Shown piece by piece: positions 60,132-64,000 of a stretch of 64,000 nt of DNA (position 1 is the first letter of the stretch; every line of letters begins with the position of its first letter). The position numbers and the translations under genes are program-made. The stretch covers positions 196,501-260,500 of the forward strand of contig NZ_CP103834.1 of NCBI RefSeq assembly GCF_029774175.1, written 5' to 3'. Under the pieces are notes generated by a model, which was given only the letters and a program-made list of their open reading frames with translations, ran no database searches and had not been told where the DNA came from. The stretch is from Actinobacillus genomosp. 1 (GTDB lineage Bacteria; Pseudomonadota; Gammaproteobacteria; Enterobacterales; Pasteurellaceae).

Positions 60132-61097
60132 ATGAACGAAACCCTTTTAGCATTAAAACAACAATTACAAAAGATTGAAACCCTCATTTTAGATAAAAAT
60201 GACGTACTTTATTTCGATTATCCTCTGCATCTAAATGTAGGGGATTTATTGATCTATGCCGGTACGGAACAATTTTTTAAGGATTATAATCTTAATATTC
60301 GTCTTCGTCGTAGCCTACAGGGCTTTGATGTGAAAGAAGCGAAAAAATTCGTTACTCCGAATTCAACGATTCTTTGCCATGGTGGCGGTAATTTCGGCGA
60401 TATTTATCCTTCTATCCAAAAAATGCGGGAAGATTTGGTTAAAGCATTTCCAAATAACCGTATTATTTTATTACCGCAAACGGCACATTTCTCAAATGAT
60501 GCGGCAATGAAAAAGTCGGCTGCTGTTTTTGCGGCACATAAAGACTGCCATTTATTTGCACGTGATATTAAAACCTTTGAAATGATGAAAGCGCATTTTT
60601 CCGATAAAGTGCAACTTTCTCCGGATATGGCTCATCAACTTTATGGGCATTTGCCGCAGAAAGCAGTTTCTAATTCCGATAAAACGCTGTATTTCTTACG
60701 TAAAGATGTAGAGAAAAGTCATATTGAAGCGGAAATTCAGGCAACATTACCAAATTTAGCGAATGTTAAAGACTGGGATGATATTTTATTACCGAGCGAC
60801 ATTAAATTTGAATTATGGTGCAGCCGTTTTTCAAAATTGGCAAATCGATTCAATTTAGGTTTTGTGAAGAATAAAATTAATGATTTGTGGTATCAGCATG
60901 CTTTAGATGTGATTAATCGTTGCCAAGATGTATTCCTAAGTTATGATCATGTCGTGACCAGCCGTTTACACGGACATATTTTTTCATGTTTATTAGGCCT
61001 GTCAAATGAAGTATGTGATAACTCCTACGGGAAAAATACCGGTTATTACAATCAATGGACAAAAGATATTAATTATGCCAAAACCTATCAACATTAG
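60132..61097 (+). CDS. Polysaccharide pyruvyl transferase family protein
   Basis: A 321-residue protein of the polysaccharide pyruvyl transferase family, which adds ketal pyruvate (or acts as a GT-B-like glycosyltransferase) on surface glycans. The start at 60132 is preferred to upstream starts, since the preceding 27 residues are Cys-rich and unconserved. LNVGDLLIYAGTEQFF and CHGGGNFGDIYP are the conserved N-terminal phosphate-binding blocks, ILLPQTAHFS and LFARD follow, and VVTSRLHGHIFSCLLG near the C-terminus is the nucleotide-side signature. Opens the polysaccharide cluster and overlaps the flippase gene by 23 bp. Confidence 0.82.
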   Translation: MNETLLALKQQLQKIETLILDKNDVLYFDYPLHLNVGDLLIYAGTEQFFKDYNLNIRLRRSLQGFDVKEAKKFVTPNSTILCHGGGNFGDIYPSIQKMREDLVKAFPNNRIILLPQTAHFSNDAAMKKSAAVFAAHKDCHLFARDIKTFEMMKAHFSDKVQLSPDMAHQLYGHLPQKAVSNSDKTLYFLRKDVEKSHIEAEIQATLPNLANVKDWDDILLPSDIKFELWCSRFSKLANRFNLGFVKNKINDLWYQHALDVINRCQDVFLSYDHVVTSRLHGHIFSCLLGLSNEVCDNSYGKNTGYYNQWTKDINYAKTYQH

Positions 61098-62283
61098 CGG
61101 TAATCTGGTAAAACTGATTGCGGTAACCGTCTTGAGTATGGGGCTTACCATGGTAAGCTCTTTTATTCTGGCGCATATGCTTTCCGTAGAAGATCGCGGT
61201 ACTCATCAGTTATTTATTACCGCAGTTTCTTATGTAGTTACGATTGCAACCGGCGGGGTCGGTTTCGCTTTAGCGTTATCAATGCGCAATAAGCAATATT
61301 TACACTGGAAACGTTATTTTATTGCTTTTCTTGCATTTACCGTACTTGTAGCGAATATTGCAATGTTACTGTTTGATTTTACCTCTTATGACGGACTTTT
61401 TATCATTAATGTCGTGCTAACGGCGATCCTGACGATTACGTTAGAAAAAAGTAAAATCGATCCGAAGATGAAAGTGTATCGTATCTTAACTTTGCAACAG
61501 CCGATTTTATTAGTGACGATTTACGGTTCGGCTTATTGGCTGTTCGGAGAACAAGAATTTAAAGTTGTGCTTTATCTTTTGACGCTATTTAGTGCTATTC
61601 AAGCGATTGCTTGCTTATTCTATCTGGCAAAAATTGATAAATCGTTTAAAAAGACAAATGAAGTCGGCGAAATTGATCGTCAATTTTTCCTGAAAACTTG
61701 GGGCAAGCAAAATTTATTACAAATTTTCGGGGCTACCACATCAAGTTTGGATAAGTTTTTGATTATGGCGTTTATGGGCAATTACGTATTAGGGCTTTAT
61801 ACGGTATGTATTGCTTTTGATTCGCTGATGACTAAATTTATCAATATGTTAGCGGATTACTACTATTCGGGATTATTAAATAATTTAAACCGAATTAAAG
61901 CGGTATTAGCGGTGGTTGTTTTAATGAGTGTTGGTGCAATCGTGTTAGTGCCTTTACTTGCCGAGCCGATTATTAGCTTTTTCTTTAGTGCAAAATATGT
62001 TGAAGTGGCGGACGTATTGATTTGGTTTATTATCAATTCGATTTTAGCCGGACTTTCTTGGATTCTCTCACAAAATATGCTGTTGTTAGGTAAACAAGTG
62101 TTGTTGTTTACACGTCAAATTCTATCGATTGCAGTCTTTGTCGGACTATTTTATTTATTGCGTGATTACCAATTGTATGGTGTCGCTTATGCCTTTATCG
62201 GCGGGAGTTTAACTCGTCTGATTATTTCAATTATCTATTATTTTAAATACCCTGTAATACAAACGACGGTAGAACCAAAATGA
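61075..62283 (+). CDS. Polysaccharide flippase (Wzx/MOP superfamily)
   Basis: A 402-residue membrane protein with about 12 helices, resembling the polysaccharide transporters of the MOP superfamily that flip lipid-linked repeat units across the inner membrane. I start it at the ATG at 61075 (MPKPINISGNLVKLIAV), inside the end of the previous gene; an earlier start would add 23 polar residues. The stop overlaps the next ATG (ATGA). The pattern NISGNLVKLIAVTVLSMGLTMVSSFILAHMLSVEDRG at the start (shortened) is typical. Substrate unknown. Confidence 0.82.
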   Translation: MPKPINISGNLVKLIAVTVLSMGLTMVSSFILAHMLSVEDRGTHQLFITAVSYVVTIATGGVGFALALSMRNKQYLHWKRYFIAFLAFTVLVANIAMLLFDFTSYDGLFIINVVLTAILTITLEKSKIDPKMKVYRILTLQQPILLVTIYGSAYWLFGEQEFKVVLYLLTLFSAIQAIACLFYLAKIDKSFKKTNEVGEIDRQFFLKTWGKQNLLQIFGATTSSLDKFLIMAFMGNYVLGLYTVCIAFDSLMTKFINMLADYYYSGLLNNLNRIKAVLAVVVLMSVGAIVLVPLLAEPIISFFFSAKYVEVADVLIWFIINSILAGLSWILSQNMLLLGKQVLLFTRQILSIAVFVGLFYLLRDYQLYGVAYAFIGGSLTRLIISIIYYFKYPVIQTTVEPK

Positions 62284-63050
62284 AAAAATTTCTCATCTCT
62301 CTCGATAAAGACGCACAACGCAGAGAGCTTTTCTTTTCCCAACCGGATACGGCTGATTTTACGTTATTTAGTGCAATTAATACGATGAGTGTTGAGCAAG
62401 CCGAACTTGAACAACGTTTTGATATGGCAAAGTTTGAGCAACATTACGGACGTAAAGTGACGAAGGGCGAAATCGGTTGTACGATGAGTCATCTAGGTGT
62501 GTACGAATTAATTGTCAATGATGCGGCGATTAATGAAGACGATTATGCACTGGTATGTGAGGACGATTGCCTATTTGCTGCAAATTTTCAGCAAAATTTG
62601 ACCGCTTTGCTCAATGAAAAGCTCAGTGCGGATATGGTATTAGTCGGTCAATCGAAAATTCTTGATTTTAATGATACGGAATTAGCGATCAACTATCCGA
62701 CAACCTTCCGTTTTATGCAGAAAAAAGTCGGCGGTACCGAATATCGTTATGCCTATCCGTATAAAAACTATTTTGCCGGCACGGTTGCCTATTTAATTAA
62801 AAAATCAGCGGCTCGTAAATTTTTAATGCAAAAAACAGCGGCTTTACCGTTTTGGTTGGCGGACGACTATATTCTATTCGGACAAAAATTTGCGATTGAT
62901 ACTTTGGTGGTACGTCCGCTGATGGCGATTGAAAATCCGAATTTAGTCAGTAATTTGGAAACATTACGCGGTTCAATTTCCAACAATATGCTGAAAAAAT
63001 TATTAAAGTTTCCGCTTAAAAAATTGTTAGCGATTAAGAGAAATTTATAA
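62280..63050 (+). CDS. Glycosyltransferase family 25
   Basis: A 256-residue LPS glycosyltransferase of family 25 (the LgtB/Lex2B group). The start MKKFLISLDKDAQRRELF, then VTKGEIGCTMSHLGVYELIV and the donor/metal motif CEDDCLF (about 93-99) define the family, as does the C-terminal LADDYILFG. GT25 enzymes usually add galactose or similar sugars to lipooligosaccharide. It overlaps the flippase stop by 4 bp and the polymerase gene follows directly. An uptake signal (TTGACCGCTTTG) lies within it. Confidence 0.85.
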   Translation: MKKFLISLDKDAQRRELFFSQPDTADFTLFSAINTMSVEQAELEQRFDMAKFEQHYGRKVTKGEIGCTMSHLGVYELIVNDAAINEDDYALVCEDDCLFAANFQQNLTALLNEKLSADMVLVGQSKILDFNDTELAINYPTTFRFMQKKVGGTEYRYAYPYKNYFAGTVAYLIKKSAARKFLMQKTAALPFWLADDYILFGQKFAIDTLVVRPLMAIENPNLVSNLETLRGSISNNMLKKLLKFPLKKLLAIKRNL

Positions 63051-64000
63051 ATGACATCGTTGATTAATCTTTTTTATATTTATGATCCGTGGTTTTTCCA
63101 TGTAGTGCGAATGAGCTTATTAACCGGCTTTTTATCGTTATTATGGCTTGGTTATAAATGGTATAACAAAACCCAAAAAAGTTTTGTCGTGCCGGTTGAT
63201 AGTTTAATTGCTTGTATCGCATTAATCGGATTATCGATAATTCCTCTTCTGATTAACGGCACGCGAGAGCTTGGCGTAATCAGTATGTACGTAAAATTGT
63301 TGATTGCCTTTATTTTCGGTATTGTGATTTACAATCTGTTTTATCAAACCGAGCAAGGTAAATCTTATTTAATTCGTGATCTGAAAATTGGGATTGGCGT
63401 ACAAGCAACTATCGGTTTCTTAGCATTATTGGGCGTAACCTTATTTATAGAATTAGCATTAAATACTAATGCCGAAATGCGCGGACATTTAAGTCGCTTT
63501 ATCGGTTCGGAGCAGGAATATCGTTTATATAACTTAACGTCTTCGGCATTTTTCCCGTTAAGTATTTTCTATATGTTGTTACTGCATTTTTTATTGGCAT
63601 ATCATCATAAAACGGAAAAATTAAATGCGGTTTATGTCTTTTTATTGCTGTTTATCGGGCTGATTGCCGGACGTACGTTCCTCACATTTTCAATTGTGAG
63701 TTTAGTACTGTATTTTCGTCGTCATTACCTTACGGCTGTTATTGCATTTGCTGCGGTTGTGTTGTTTTTAGCCTATAACTATCCGACTCACCCTTATGTA
63801 GAACACGCCCTCGAACCGGTAATCAACTTAATTAACGGTGGTGATCGCCTAAGTTCTTCAACCGATACGTTGATGAATAAGCATTTATTTATGCCGGAAG
63901 TGAAGCAATTAATTATGGGTGACGGTCAATATTATGTAAACGGCGGTAGTTATTACGGTGGCTCTGATTCTGGTTTTATTCGCCAAGCCTTATACGGCGG
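63051..64000 (+). CDS. O-antigen polymerase/ligase-like membrane protein (partial)
   Basis: An open frame begins with the ATG at 63051, directly after the GT25 stop, and runs without a stop codon to the window end (316 codons seen). The product has about nine or ten hydrophobic helices and a soluble loop after residue 260 containing GDGQYYVNGGSYYGGSDSGF (20 residues), the kind of glycine/aspartate-rich periplasmic segment found near the catalytic region of Wzy/WaaL-type proteins. The order flippase-GT25-polymerase is coherent with a repeat-unit assembly system. The C-terminus is outside the window. Confidence 0.7.
   Translation, partial: MTSLINLFYIYDPWFFHVVRMSLLTGFLSLLWLGYKWYNKTQKSFVVPVDSLIACIALIGLSIIPLLINGTRELGVISMYVKLLIAFIFGIVIYNLFYQTEQGKSYLIRDLKIGIGVQATIGFLALLGVTLFIELALNTNAEMRGHLSRFIGSEQEYRLYNLTSSAFFPLSIFYMLLLHFLLAYHHKTEKLNAVYVFLLLFIGLIAGRTFLTFSIVSLVLYFRRHYLTAVIAFAAVVLFLAYNYPTHPYVEHALEPVINLINGGDRLSSSTDTLMNKHLFMPEVKQLIMGDGQYYVNGGSYYGGSDSGFIRQALYG

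Overview
The window is a contiguous chromosomal segment of about 40% GC from a Pasteurellaceae bacterium, very probably Actinobacillus pleuropneumoniae or a close relative (A. lignieresii, A. suis). Three things point there: the short word ACAAGCGGTC and its complement, the A. pleuropneumoniae/Mannheimia-type DNA uptake signal, recurs throughout the window in both orientations; a hugZ-like gene lies directly upstream of a large haemoglobin receptor of the HgbA type; and the ponA-comABCDE and aroK-aroB-dam arrangements are typical of the family. I found no rRNA, tRNA, CRISPR array, prophage or insertion sequence, and no gene-free stretch above about 270 bp.

Left part (1-12 kb): a surface lipoprotein with a TbpB-like barrel and a DUF2846 lipoprotein, then a mostly leftward aromatic and central metabolism block (tyrA, aroF, an OpsX-like heptosyltransferase, pykA), rightward sixA and dusB-fis, a leftward NSS-family transporter, and the leftward aroK-aroB-dam run. 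Next, ponA (leftward) stands back to back with the comABCDE competence operon (rightward), which encodes the PilM/N/O/P/Q-like machine that brings uptake-signal DNA through the envelope. Then nusB, thiL, pgpA, a LysE-type exporter, a yfiF-type methyltransferase, suhB, dxs, fabB and cyaA. The fabB-cyaA gap holds a good CRP site next to cyaA and a palindrome at the fabB promoter.

Middle part (29-46 kb): a Kef-type antiporter; a four-gene cytochrome c maturation cluster of the nrfE/dsbE-like/nrfF/nrfG kind; the hugZ-hgbA haem acquisition pair with a candidate Fur box; three leftward small-molecule exporters (two tandem RarD paralogues and a LysE protein); alaA; menF; lysO and dinB.

Right part (46-64 kb): htpX, a YqaA-like protein, and the anaerobic formate module focA-pflB-pflA, preceded by a perfect FNR box and a second near-perfect one. 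pflB and pflA are separated by a very AT-rich unknown membrane protein gene. After prlC comes a two-gene cassette of tiny unknown membrane proteins (76 and 29 aa), closed by a perfect 20-bp inverted pair of uptake signals acting as a terminator. pheA, priA and an ElyC/YdcF-like gene follow. The last 4 kb are a surface polysaccharide cluster (pyruvyltransferase-like protein, flippase, GT25 glycosyltransferase, and an O-antigen polymerase/ligase-like gene cut by the window end).

Most of the window is ordinary core genome. The parts least explained by known genes are the small-protein cassette at 55.2-55.6 kb, the AT-rich insert in the pfl locus, a structured non-coding stretch upstream of dusB, a double hairpin behind ponA, and the repeated use of inverted uptake signals as terminators. 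I did not find strong evidence for an undescribed multi-gene system.
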